Shown here one piece after another: positions 1-5,998 of a stretch of DNA of 6,009 nt. Origin of the DNA: Acidocella sp. (GTDB lineage Bacteria; Pseudomonadota; Alphaproteobacteria; Acetobacterales; Acetobacteraceae); the NCBI GenBank assembly GCA_029077775.1, contig JAQNCU010000194.1, positions 1 through 6,009 on the forward strand. Reading direction: 5' to 3'. A program made the translations under genes and the position numbers. The first letter of the stretch is position 1; each line of letters begins with the position of its first letter. Under the pieces are notes generated by a model. That model worked only from the letters and a program-made list of their open reading frames with translations. It did not search any database and was not told where the DNA came from.

Positions 1-554
1 AAAATGGCCGGGCGGGCACCGGGGATGAAAGCGGCAAGCTGGTGGTAGAGGGCGATGAAATTTTCCGGCGGCCAGATTTTGCCATCCCAGTTGGCGGTAG
101 GGCCAAGGGCGATGACCGGACCTTCGCCCATCAGGCGGGCGGCAATGGTCTCATCCTCCGGTGCTGTCCAGACCACCGGCAAGGGTGCCGGTGAGACACC
201 CATGGCAGCGCCAAGCTGTTGGTAGCGCCGCCCCGGGCGACGGCCGCCGCGCAGGATATGGCGGCGGCTTACGGCGAGAAACAGGGTGATGCCGGAGCCC
301 CGGACATCCACCGCGATGTCCCAGAAACTCGTCGCAAGGCGGGCCCAAAGGCGCGGCCAGTGCGCGTCGAACTTTTGTTTCTCAAAAACGATGAGCCGCT
401 CCAGCCCTGGCAGACGGGTGAATAGCCCGGCGGCTATGGGGCCGCAGGCGATGGTGAAGCGGGCATCCGGGTGGGTCTGGCGTAGATGCTCAAGGATACC
501 GCAGGAGATCACGGCATCGCCCAGGCGCGAGGAGGTTATGAAAAGGATACGCAT
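1..554 (-). CDS. Glycosyltransferase family 9 (ADP-heptose:LPS heptosyltransferase-like), 5' part
   Basis: Reading the minus strand from the ATG at 554-552 gives 184 uninterrupted codons that run off the left edge, so the C-terminal part (probably a further 120-150 residues) is missing. The N-terminus MRILFITSSRLGDAVIS is the classic GT9 opening, with the Gly-Asp pair at residues 12-13. A second hallmark, VIALGPTANWDGKIWPPENF at residues 147-166, matches the start of the second Rossmann half that binds the ADP-sugar. Members transfer heptose or a related sugar to lipopolysaccharide core or another glycan at the cytoplasmic face of the inner membrane. The acceptor cannot be told from this fragment. 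No good Shine-Dalgarno precedes the ATG, and an earlier ATG on the same strand is followed at once by TAG in its own frame; the start is chosen because family members begin at this motif. The gene diverges from ygfZ across 114 bases. The family call is firm, the exact substrate is not. Confidence 0.9.
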   Translation of the reverse strand, partial: MRILFITSSRLGDAVISCGILEHLRQTHPDARFTIACGPIAAGLFTRLPGLERLIVFEKQKFDAHWPRLWARLATSFWDIAVDVRGSGITLFLAVSRRHILRGGRRPGRRYQQLGAAMGVSPAPLPVVWTAPEDETIAARLMGEGPVIALGPTANWDGKIWPPENFIALYHQLAAFIPGARPAI

Positions 555-668
555 ATCCGGGCGGTCTATCGCATTTTTTGGGGCCAAGGAAACAGCATCG
601 CGCGCTGGCTTGCCAGGCGGATGGCCCACGCCCAATTGTAGAGGGCATGAGGCCGGGAGGATGAAGAC

Positions 669-1478
669 ATGACCAGAGTTGCGCATCTGCCAAAGCGCGG
701 CGTGATCGCCGTGGCTGGGCCGGACCGGGTGTCATTCCTCAACGGGTTGGTGAGCAATGATGTGGCGAAGGCGGTGCCCGGCGGGGCGGTGTGGGCGGCG
801 CTGCTGACCGCGCAGGGGCGTTACGTCACGGATTTTTTTATCCTCGCCGATGAGGAGCAATTGCTGCTCGACCTGCCGCGCGCGGCGGTGGCGGAGGTGG
901 CTACCAAATTGCGGCGCTACCGGCTGCGGGCGGCGGTGAGCGTCGAGGACCAGTCGGATGCGTATAGGGTTTACGCCGCGTGGGGTGGGATGCCCCCGCC
1001 TGTGCCTGTGACGGCACCCGACCCGCGGCTGTGTGATGCGGGGTTCCGTTGTTTGAGCCGGACGGAGATAACGGCGAACGCCACCGACCTGGATTATGCC
1101 GCGCACAGGCTGATCCTCGGGCTGCCGGACGGCCCGCCAGATCTGGAGCCTGGCAAAACGCTGTTGCTGGAGGCGGGGTTCAATGAACTGGGCGGCGTGG
1201 CGTGGGATAAAGGCTGTTACATGGGCCAGGAATTAACGGCGCGGACGAAATATCGAGGGCTGGTGAAACGCAGGCTGGTGCCTGTGCGGCTGGGTGCCGA
1301 TGCCCCAGAACCCGGGACGCCGGTATTTGCCGGGGATGCCGAGATGGGCACGCTGCGCTCTGGCGTTGGCCGCATGGCGCTGGCGATGTTACGGACCGAG
1401 GCACTCGGTCAGGTTCTGCGGGCGGGCGATGCGCTGGTGGCGCCCGTGATCCCCAACTGGATGGACATTCAAACATGA
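669..1478 (+). CDS. ygfZ: YgfZ/CAF17-type folate-binding Fe-S cluster maintenance protein
   Basis: This 269-residue protein belongs to the YgfZ/IBA57 (CAF17) family, related to the aminomethyltransferase GcvT. Known members are soluble tetrahydrofolate-binding proteins that help assemble or repair certain Fe-S enzymes. The family signature K-G-C-Y-x-G-Q-E is at residues 181-188 (KGCYMGQE), with the conserved cysteine at 183, followed by the basic stretch TARTKYRGLVKRR. The N-terminal half contains the typical 'FLNGLVSNDV' and 'ALLTAQGRYVTDFFI' segments near residues 23-58, and a small C-terminal barrel follows the signature. The length is close to other alphaproteobacterial members (roughly 250-300). 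The start is supported by GGGAGG at 655-660, eight bases before the ATG. The stop codon overlaps the start of the lipoprotein gene (ATGA), implying co-transcription and coupling. The family call is very secure. The folate role is known for the family and was not tested here. Confidence 0.95.
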   Translation: MTRVAHLPKRGVIAVAGPDRVSFLNGLVSNDVAKAVPGGAVWAALLTAQGRYVTDFFILADEEQLLLDLPRAAVAEVATKLRRYRLRAAVSVEDQSDAYRVYAAWGGMPPPVPVTAPDPRLCDAGFRCLSRTEITANATDLDYAAHRLILGLPDGPPDLEPGKTLLLEAGFNELGGVAWDKGCYMGQELTARTKYRGLVKRRLVPVRLGADAPEPGTPVFAGDAEMGTLRSGVGRMALAMLRTEALGQVLRAGDALVAPVIPNWMDIQT

Positions 1479-2011
1479 GACGCTGGTGCGTTATGCTGGC
1501 GCTGCTGCTTGGGGTTTCAGGCTGCGCGGCAAAGCTGCCACCTTCAGGGTTCGCGCAATCTGGCCCGGCTTTCAACCCGCTCGCGTTTTTTGCTGGGCAT
1601 GTGACATCATGGGGGGTTGAGGAAAACCGCGCGGGGCAGCCGACGGCCATTGTCACCACCAATTGCGTAGGCAAGATGACGGGGCCGGATACGCTGCGGA
1701 TGGTGCAGACCCTGCATGTAGGCAACAACCCAGCACAGACCAGAATTTGGCAGTTCACCCGCATTGGGCCGAATACATATGTCGGGCGGGCGAATGATAT
1801 GGTCGGTGTCGCCCAAGGCGTTGTTTCCGGCCGGGCGTTTCATTGGCGATGGGTGCTGGCGACGCATCCGGGGGACGTGCTTGGTAATGTCACAATGTCC
1901 CAATGGATGTACCAGATGGGTGACGGCGCGGTGATGATCCGTACCGTGGTGAGCAAATTCGGTGTCAGCTTGATTGAGGTTTCCGAGCAGTTTCACGCCG
2001 CTGGGTCGTGA
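1475..2011 (+). CDS. DUF3833-family outer-membrane lipoprotein
   Basis: The 178-residue product starts with a lipoprotein signal: basic RR at residues 2-3, a hydrophobic core VMLALLLG, then the lipobox V-S-G-C with the acylated cysteine at 17. The +2 residue is Ala, so sorting to the outer membrane is expected. The mature part matches DUF3833 as I remember it: FFAGHVTSWGV near 38-47, a small-residue-rich TYVGRANDMVGVAQG around 101-115, the HWRW strand at 123-126, SQWMYQMGDG around 142-151 and KFGVSLIEVSEQF near the end. The function of the family is not known to me; it is probably a beta-rich periplasmic-side domain. Its ATG overlaps the ygfZ stop by four bases, so it is likely translationally coupled. 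Its last 47 bases overlap the convergent YPDV-repeat gene. I am sure of the lipoprotein signal and less sure of the DUF number. Confidence 0.85.
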   Translation: MRRWCVMLALLLGVSGCAAKLPPSGFAQSGPAFNPLAFFAGHVTSWGVEENRAGQPTAIVTTNCVGKMTGPDTLRMVQTLHVGNNPAQTRIWQFTRIGPNTYVGRANDMVGVAQGVVSGRAFHWRWVLATHPGDVLGNVTMSQWMYQMGDGAVMIRTVVSKFGVSLIEVSEQFHAAGS

Positions 2012-2417
2012 CAACAGCCTTAGGCGGGGCGACCAGCGACCAGTTCGCGCAGGGCAACCGACCTTCACGGTACCCGTAATCCTCAAAATGTTTTTGTGCG
2101 GAAAAGATGGCACCGGGACGGATGGCCGCGGCGACATCCGGGTATTCATTAATATACCAGGCTTCATCAACCTCTACATGATGGGGTAACCGGCCTTCAG
2201 TGTAGCCGGCTTCGATGTAATGATCCTTTGCATAATTGAATGATCCTTTCAGGACGGCGTCCGCGACATCGGGGTAGGTGTCGAGATACCAATCTTCATC
2301 GACGAAGACATGCGTGAGCGCGAGGCGCAGGACGCCCATGAACTTGGCTTCGCTCAATTCAACGTAACGTTCCTCCGAAATATTATCACAGCTCATAAGA
2401 TGTGCAAAAGAACGCAT
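1965..2417 (-). CDS. Small protein with two YPDV/EGR repeats
   Basis: This 150-residue protein has no signal peptide or membrane segment. It holds two 41-residue repeats, residues 38-78 and 82-122, with the shared pattern V-D-E-x-W-Y-x3-Y-P-D-V-A-x-A ... H-(Y/F)-x3-G-Y-x-E-G-R-L-P. From memory, this 'PDVA...HY...G..EGR' unit recurs in alphaproteobacterial surface, secreted and glycan-synthesis proteins; I know no biochemical role for it. Residues 1-37 form a short, partly hydrophobic leader, and residues 123-150 are a basic, polar tail without repeat character. AAGGA (minus strand, 2432-2428) lies ten bases before the ATG and supports this start over Met8. GC content is about 50% in the lines I counted, well below the flanking genes. 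Its 3' end overlaps the lipoprotein gene convergently by 47 bases. It diverges from the big glycosyltransferase gene, suggesting a linked surface-glycan role. That role is inference only. Confidence 0.8.
   Translation of the reverse strand: MRSFAHLMSCDNISEERYVELSEAKFMGVLRLALTHVFVDEDWYLDTYPDVADAVLKGSFNYAKDHYIEAGYTEGRLPHHVEVDEAWYINEYPDVAAAIRPGAIFSAQKHFEDYGYREGRLPCANWSLVAPPKAVVTTQRRETARKPQSS
2052..2306 (-). repeat. Tandem YPDV repeat pair (protein level)
   Basis: Two consecutive 41-codon units, 2306-2184 and 2174-2052 on the minus strand, separated by three codons. About 21 of 41 residues are identical, including D-E-x-W-Y, Y-P-D-V-A, H and E-G-R-L-P. The DNA of the two copies has diverged considerably, so this is an old duplication conserved at protein level and not a recent DNA repeat. 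Confidence 0.85.
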
Positions 2418-2590
2418 GAGAAACTATCCTTAACAGCTCTGGGATTTTATAACGATAACAAAATGGTGTATAGGATCAGATGCGGGCTGTTGAAAAGCTA
2501 GAATCGACATTCTTATCCAAAAAAATTTTAAATCCATGATGATTATTTTAATTCCTGGATGAAATATGTATAAATTTATTTTATTATCAT

Positions 2591-2604
2591 AACGAGATGT
2601 CGTT
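2591..2604. promoter_or_regulatory. Short inverted repeat upstream of the glycosyltransferase promoter
   Basis: A perfect 5-base inverted repeat, AACGA-GATG-TCGTT, sits where the -35 box of the 2616-2621 promoter would fall. It could be an operator or simply chance, since a 5-base arm is short. No -35 hexamer resembling TTGACA is present at 16-18 bases spacing. Confidence 0.2.
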
Positions 2605-2612
2605 TCGATCTA

Positions 2613-2621
2613 TGGTATAAT
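2613..2621 (+). promoter_or_regulatory. Extended -10 promoter of the glycosyltransferase gene
   Basis: TGG-TATAAT is an exact sigma-70 -10 hexamer preceded by the TGn extension, on the correct strand and in the AT-rich gap. The -35 region is poor, which an extended -10 can offset. A transcript would start near 2627-2629. That leaves only about nine bases before the ATG at 2637, but about 60 bases before the ATG at 2688. Confidence 0.6.
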
Positions 2622-2670
2622 GTTACAGATTCATACATGTTCGATGTGGCTGTTGAGCCTGGTGGCGACG

Positions 2671-2677
2671 AGGGAGG
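2671..2677 (+). promoter_or_regulatory. Shine-Dalgarno that decides the glycosyltransferase start
   Basis: AGGGAGG lies ten bases before the in-frame ATG at 2688. The upstream in-frame ATG at 2637 is preceded by GATTCATAC with no purine-rich site. Together with the predicted transcript start near 2628, this favours 2688 as the true start. The GTG at 2682 is only four bases from the site and less likely. Confidence 0.6.
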
Positions 2678-2687
2678 TTTGGTGGCG

Positions 2688-5600
2688 ATGGGTGTGACCG
2701 GGCATGTTGATGGCATGGAAGGCCACTATGTCGTGGGCTGGGCGGCTTCAGGGCCAAAGGCTGGGAGCTGCTTGATTGAGATCAGCACGGCGGATGGTTT
2801 GGTTGTGGCGCGCGGGCGGGCGGCGCGGCACCGCCCTGATCTGGCGTCATTGGGGCTGGGGCGGACAACCCTGGCGTTCAGAATCTCTCTGAAAGACCTT
2901 AATGGCAGCGGTCTGGTGCATGTGCGTGCCGACGGTGAGGAATTGCAGAATTCGCCACTGCTCGTGGAAACGGGGGTGTTCGATGGGGAATGCACGCTGA
3001 GCGGAGATTTTGTCACCGGGTGGGTGACCGAACGGCAGGCGGTTGATAAAACCGGCGATATCAAAGTGAGCGTGGTCGACCAGCGTGGCGTGGAAGTGGC
3101 GCGCGGCATGGCGGTGCGCGACGCCATGGTGGGCGATAAATATTTTATGCCGAGCCGGTTCAGGTTGCGGCTCGACGATTGCTGTTTCGGGGCGGGCGAG
3201 ATGGCGCTGTCAGTGCTGGCCGATGGTGTACGCTTCGGGCGGATGATTTGCGACCTGAAGCTTGCGGGGAATGCCGAGATTATCGACCGGCATCAGTGCA
3301 AAGGCTGGCTGCTGGCCCCGGCGGCGCCACAACGGGAATTTGCGCTTGAGATTTTCGACCATGGCGAGCGGATTGCTCTGGCGCGCTGCGAGCATGAGCG
3401 CCGCGATGTGGCATCGGTGCATCCTGGCTGCGGCACGCCGGGTTTTGATATCCGGTTAGAGGACCAGGCAAGCGGGTTGCAGATGCGCTGCCTTTCATTA
3501 CGGCTGGCCGGATCAGACCATGATCTATTCGACGGACCCTATGTCATGGGCAGCCGTGAGGCCGCCGTGGCGGCGGGGTTTCGCGCGGCGCAGATCGCTA
3601 ACCGGGTGATACCGGGGATGGACGCGGCGGCGCGCGCGGTGCTGCAAACCGCGCTGGGCGCGTTTATCGGGCAGGCCAGGCAGGGCGGCGGCTTTGCCAG
3701 CAACCGGGCGCGCCCGGTGGCGGCGGCACCGGTGACGCGGCTTGCGATCGTCATCCCGATCTATCGCGGGGTCGAGGATACCTGGGTGTGTATCAAATCC
3801 GTGCTGGCAACGCGCGACGCGGCGCGCGACCAGATTGTGCTGATCAACGATGCCTCCCCCGACCCGCAGATGGCGGCGATGCTGAATGGTTTTCTCGGCG
3901 AGGAAAATCTGTTTCTGCTGACCAACGAGAGCAACCGGGGCTTTATAAAAACCGTGAACCGGGGGCTGGGGTTTGCCGCCGGGGCGGATGTTTTGTTGCT
4001 GAACTCCGACACGGTTGTGTTCCCCGGCGCGTTCGATGAGTTACTGCGCGTGGCGGGCGCGACACCCGAGATTGGAACGGTGACGGCTTTATCCAATAAC
4101 GCGACGATATTCTCCTACCCGCATGTGGCGTTACGCCGGGATGAGCTTGAAGATGTCTCGTGGGGGGAGCTGGCGGCGCTGGCCTTGACCGTGAACAAAG
4201 GCCGCTATGTGGATGTGCCGACCGGACACGGGTTTTGCTTATTGATCAAGGCGGAGGTGATCAGGCGGATCGGGCATCTGGATGAAAGCTTCGGCCGTGG
4301 TTATGGCGAGGAAAATGATTTCTGCGCGCGCGCAGCTATCATCGGGTATCGCAACGTGGCGGCGGCCGGGGTGTTGGTGATGCACCGGGAGAGCGTGTCG
4401 TTTCTGAACGAAAAATCTGCGTTGCTGGCTCAGAATTTGCCGAAACTGAACCTTTTGTACCCGGAGTATACGCCGGTTATCATGGCGTTTGAGCGCCAGG
4501 ACGGGCTGCGCGCGGCGCGCTGGGCGCTCGATACCGTGCGGCTTGGGGCAGCGGCGGCTGACGGGGCAAGGTTTGTCGTGGTGGTCAGTAACCTGCTCGA
4601 AGGTGGCACGGCAAAGGCGATCAGCGATATTGAGGTCCACATTGGCTATGGCGGCGCCGTGCCGCTGCGGCTGCGCGGCGTGGAAGACGGGATGGTGGAT
4701 CTGGATTGTGAAAAGCCGCTGATCCGCGCGCGGTTTTCCGCCCGCGAGACCAAGGAATTATTCCGGATGCTGGATGCCGCCGCACCGGATGCGTTATTTA
4801 TCCATCAATTACTTGGGCTTTCCGAGGAGATGATCAGGGCGCTGACACGCTGGGCCAAGGGGTGCCATACGGTGTTCTACGCGCATGATTTTTACGCGCT
4901 GTGCCCGCGCGTGACGATGATCGACGCGATCGGCCGGTTTTGTGGCGGCGCTGCCTCGGATGTGTGCGCGCGCTGTGTCGAGATGGGCGGGGCGCACGAA
5001 ACATCCGAACTGACCAGCCTGAGCCCGGCGGCGCACCGGGCCATGTTTGCAGCACTTCTGGGTGCGGCCGATCATGTCGTGGCACCATCAGCCGATGCGG
5101 CGGCGTATCTCGCGGCGCAGTTCCCACGGGTCAAGCCCGAGGCATTGCCGCATCCGGAGCTGCTGGATGACGTGCCTGCCGGTGCGCGCACAGCCCTTAA
5201 AACCGTCGGGCGTGATGATGGCGAAATTGTCCTGCTCGGCGCGATTGGGCCTCATAAGGGGTCTGGTGTGTTGCTCGACCTCGCGCGGCGAGCGCGGTTG
5301 ACGCATCCGCATCTGACATTCCGGGTGATCGGCTATACGAACATCGATAAAGCGCTGCGCGCGGTCGGGAATGTAACGATCACCGGGGCCTATAAGCCCG
5401 CTGAACTGGATGATCTGCTATCGCAGACACGGGGGCGCTTCGCGCTGTTTTTGTCCTGCTGGCCGGAGACCTATTCATATACCTTATCCGAGGCCGTGCG
5501 TTATGGGTTGATCCCGGTGGTGCCAGATATCGGCGCACCGGCGGAGCGGGTACGGATGGCGGGGTATGGGGTGGTGTTCGGCTTTCCCGTGGCACCGGAT

Positions 5601-5783
5601 GCGCTGTTGGATGTGCTCGACAAAATTGTTAGCGGGTTGGTGGCGGCGGTTCAACCCGGGGCGACGCCCTTGGGGATATTCGCCGGGCCGGAGGCAACGC
5701 GCAGGGCAATTGAAATTATGGGGCTGGCGGTGGTTGAGGAAGGCGAACTCAGAGCGTTTTCCGATCAAACAGAAACACTCTAA
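2688..5783 (+). CDS. Multidomain glycosyltransferase: three GW repeats, GT2, GT4-like
   Basis: From the ATG at 2688 the product has 1031 residues; a longer reading from 2637 adds 17. Residues about 3-281 hold three repeats of about 95 residues, each with a Gly-Trp pair (W18, W112, W207), probably beta-sandwich modules. Residues about 350-583 are a GT2 (GT-A fold) domain: IVIPIY at 354-359, D388 in INDAS, the NSD variant of the DxD metal site at 439-441, and GYGEEND (E541, E542, D544) in the catalytic-base/acceptor region. Residues about 628-983 resemble a GT4 (GT-B) domain: EGGT at 638-641, HDFYALCPR at 733-741, GPHKGS near 854-859 and an E-x7-E pair at 927/935. Both catalytic domains look intact, so it may add two sugars in succession to a surface polysaccharide or lipid-linked glycan. 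There is no signal peptide or clear membrane span, so a cytoplasmic or membrane-associated location is expected. Sugar and acceptor are unknown. Confidence 0.9.
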   Translation: MGVTGHVDGMEGHYVVGWAASGPKAGSCLIEISTADGLVVARGRAARHRPDLASLGLGRTTLAFRISLKDLNGSGLVHVRADGEELQNSPLLVETGVFDGECTLSGDFVTGWVTERQAVDKTGDIKVSVVDQRGVEVARGMAVRDAMVGDKYFMPSRFRLRLDDCCFGAGEMALSVLADGVRFGRMICDLKLAGNAEIIDRHQCKGWLLAPAAPQREFALEIFDHGERIALARCEHERRDVASVHPGCGTPGFDIRLEDQASGLQMRCLSLRLAGSDHDLFDGPYVMGSREAAVAAGFRAAQIANRVIPGMDAAARAVLQTALGAFIGQARQGGGFASNRARPVAAAPVTRLAIVIPIYRGVEDTWVCIKSVLATRDAARDQIVLINDASPDPQMAAMLNGFLGEENLFLLTNESNRGFIKTVNRGLGFAAGADVLLLNSDTVVFPGAFDELLRVAGATPEIGTVTALSNNATIFSYPHVALRRDELEDVSWGELAALALTVNKGRYVDVPTGHGFCLLIKAEVIRRIGHLDESFGRGYGEENDFCARAAIIGYRNVAAAGVLVMHRESVSFLNEKSALLAQNLPKLNLLYPEYTPVIMAFERQDGLRAARWALDTVRLGAAAADGARFVVVVSNLLEGGTAKAISDIEVHIGYGGAVPLRLRGVEDGMVDLDCEKPLIRARFSARETKELFRMLDAAAPDALFIHQLLGLSEEMIRALTRWAKGCHTVFYAHDFYALCPRVTMIDAIGRFCGGAASDVCARCVEMGGAHETSELTSLSPAAHRAMFAALLGAADHVVAPSADAAAYLAAQFPRVKPEALPHPELLDDVPAGARTALKTVGRDDGEIVLLGAIGPHKGSGVLLDLARRARLTHPHLTFRVIGYTNIDKALRAVGNVTITGAYKPAELDDLLSQTRGRFALFLSCWPETYSYTLSEAVRYGLIPVVPDIGAPAERVRMAGYGVVFGFPVAPDALLDVLDKIVSGLVAAVQPGATPLGIFAGPEATRRAIEIMGLAVVEEGELRAFSDQTETL
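2694..3530 (+). repeat. Three GW-domain repeats in the glycosyltransferase N-terminus (protein level)
   Basis: Three diverged units share the order: turn with G-W, a beta strand ending in I-x-(I/V/F), D-x-G/R-G, a V/I-A-R strand, an A-x-R-x-D-like segment, then an F-x-(I/L)-x-L strand. The Gly-Trp pairs begin at 2736, 3018 and 3303, giving steps of 94 and 95 codons. The third copy keeps the R-R-D-V-A variant of the R-x-D-L-A signature; the second has lost it. From memory this module often precedes glycosyltransferases in Acetobacteraceae. A carbohydrate-binding or assembly role is inference. Confidence 0.7.
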
Positions 5784-5805
5784 AATTATGTTTGCGCGTC
5801 ATTTC

Positions 5806-5844
5806 ATCCGATCATGTCATTTCGTTAAGTTAACATGACCGGAT
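5806..5844. terminator. Stem-loop 22 bases after the glycosyltransferase stop
   Basis: Arms ATCCGATCATGT (5806-5817) and ACATGACCGGAT (5833-5844) pair at 11 of 12 positions around a 15-base loop. The position just past the stop suggests transcript termination or 3'-end protection. There is no T-run after it, so it is not a standard intrinsic terminator; it could also be a protein-binding palindrome or part of the adjacent repeat element. Confidence 0.4.
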
Positions 5845-5847
5845 AAT

Positions 5848-5919
5848 GCCCTAGAGCGCGATGACTCTAGGTCCGCTCGTTTTGCGAGCGAACCTGGAGT
5901 CTGAATCGCCCTCTAGGGC
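5848..5919. repeat. 72-base imperfect palindrome, possible dispersed intergenic repeat
   Basis: The outer arms 5848-5862 and 5905-5919 pair at 14 of 15 positions (mismatch 5857/5910). After a 3-base bulge (TGA, 5902-5904) the inner arms 5863-5879 and 5885-5901 pair at 15 of 17 plus one G-T wobble, closing on the loop TTTTG at 5880-5884. The tip CGCTCG/CGAGCG is perfect. Three CTAG tetramers fall in the stems (5851, 5867, 5913). It begins three bases after the preceding stem-loop. Size, symmetry and intergenic site recall palindromic repeat families of alphaproteobacterial genomes; copy number cannot be judged from one window. No T-tract follows, which argues against a simple terminator. Confidence 0.65.
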
Positions 5920-5998
5920 GTAGTGACGAATTCAGTATTTTGGGGATTCCGGCGCGGCAAGAAGTCTGATTCAAGACTGATTTTTGAGGATCAGCTTG

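Larger units (their letters stand above)
2418..2636. promoter_or_regulatory. AT-rich divergent intergenic region
   Basis: This gap separates the divergent YPDV-repeat and glycosyltransferase genes and must hold both promoters. By my count 2521-2580 has only 10 G/C in 60 bases, and 2461-2640 has 52 in 180, a sharp contrast with the GC-rich genes around it. The plus-strand promoter is listed separately. For the minus-strand gene the best -10 candidates are TATAAA (2451-2446) and TATACA (2472-2467), neither with a convincing -35. No RNA gene, tandem repeat or coding frame is evident. Such AT-rich islands are typical targets of xenogeneic silencers or MucR/Ros-type regulators; that link is inference. 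Confidence 0.65.

Noticed and set aside
610..640. Possible sigma-70 promoter for ygfZ (TTGCCA at 610-615 with CAATTG or AATTGT downstream)
   Set aside because: The -10 matches only about half the consensus and no spacing gives a convincing pair; not enough to annotate.
490..1106. Long minus-strand frames opposite ygfZ and upstream of it (490-735, 566-757, 732-1106)
   Set aside because: They are antisense to a clear family member or overlap the divergent gap, have Arg/Pro/His-rich composition typical of shadow frames in GC-rich DNA, and show no recognisable motif.
1180..2170. Minus-strand frames 1180-1764 and 1607-2170 opposite the lipoprotein gene
   Set aside because: Low-complexity, Pro/Arg/Ser-rich translations antisense to a well-supported lipoprotein with signal peptide and family motifs.
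2219..2249. 11-base direct repeat AATGATCCTTT, copies at 2219 and 2239
   Set aside because: Lies inside the coding sequence of the first YPDV repeat and does not correspond to a protein-level duplication; likely chance.
2531..2590. Weak inverted repeats in the AT-rich gap (ATGAT...ATCAT, ATCCA...TGGAT)
   Set aside because: Arms of only five bases in DNA with about 17% GC are expected by chance.
5963..5985. Hairpin AGTCT/AGACT followed by GATTTTT as an intrinsic terminator
   Set aside because: The stem is only five pairs and not GC-rich, and it lies 180 bases past the last stop; too weak to call a terminator.
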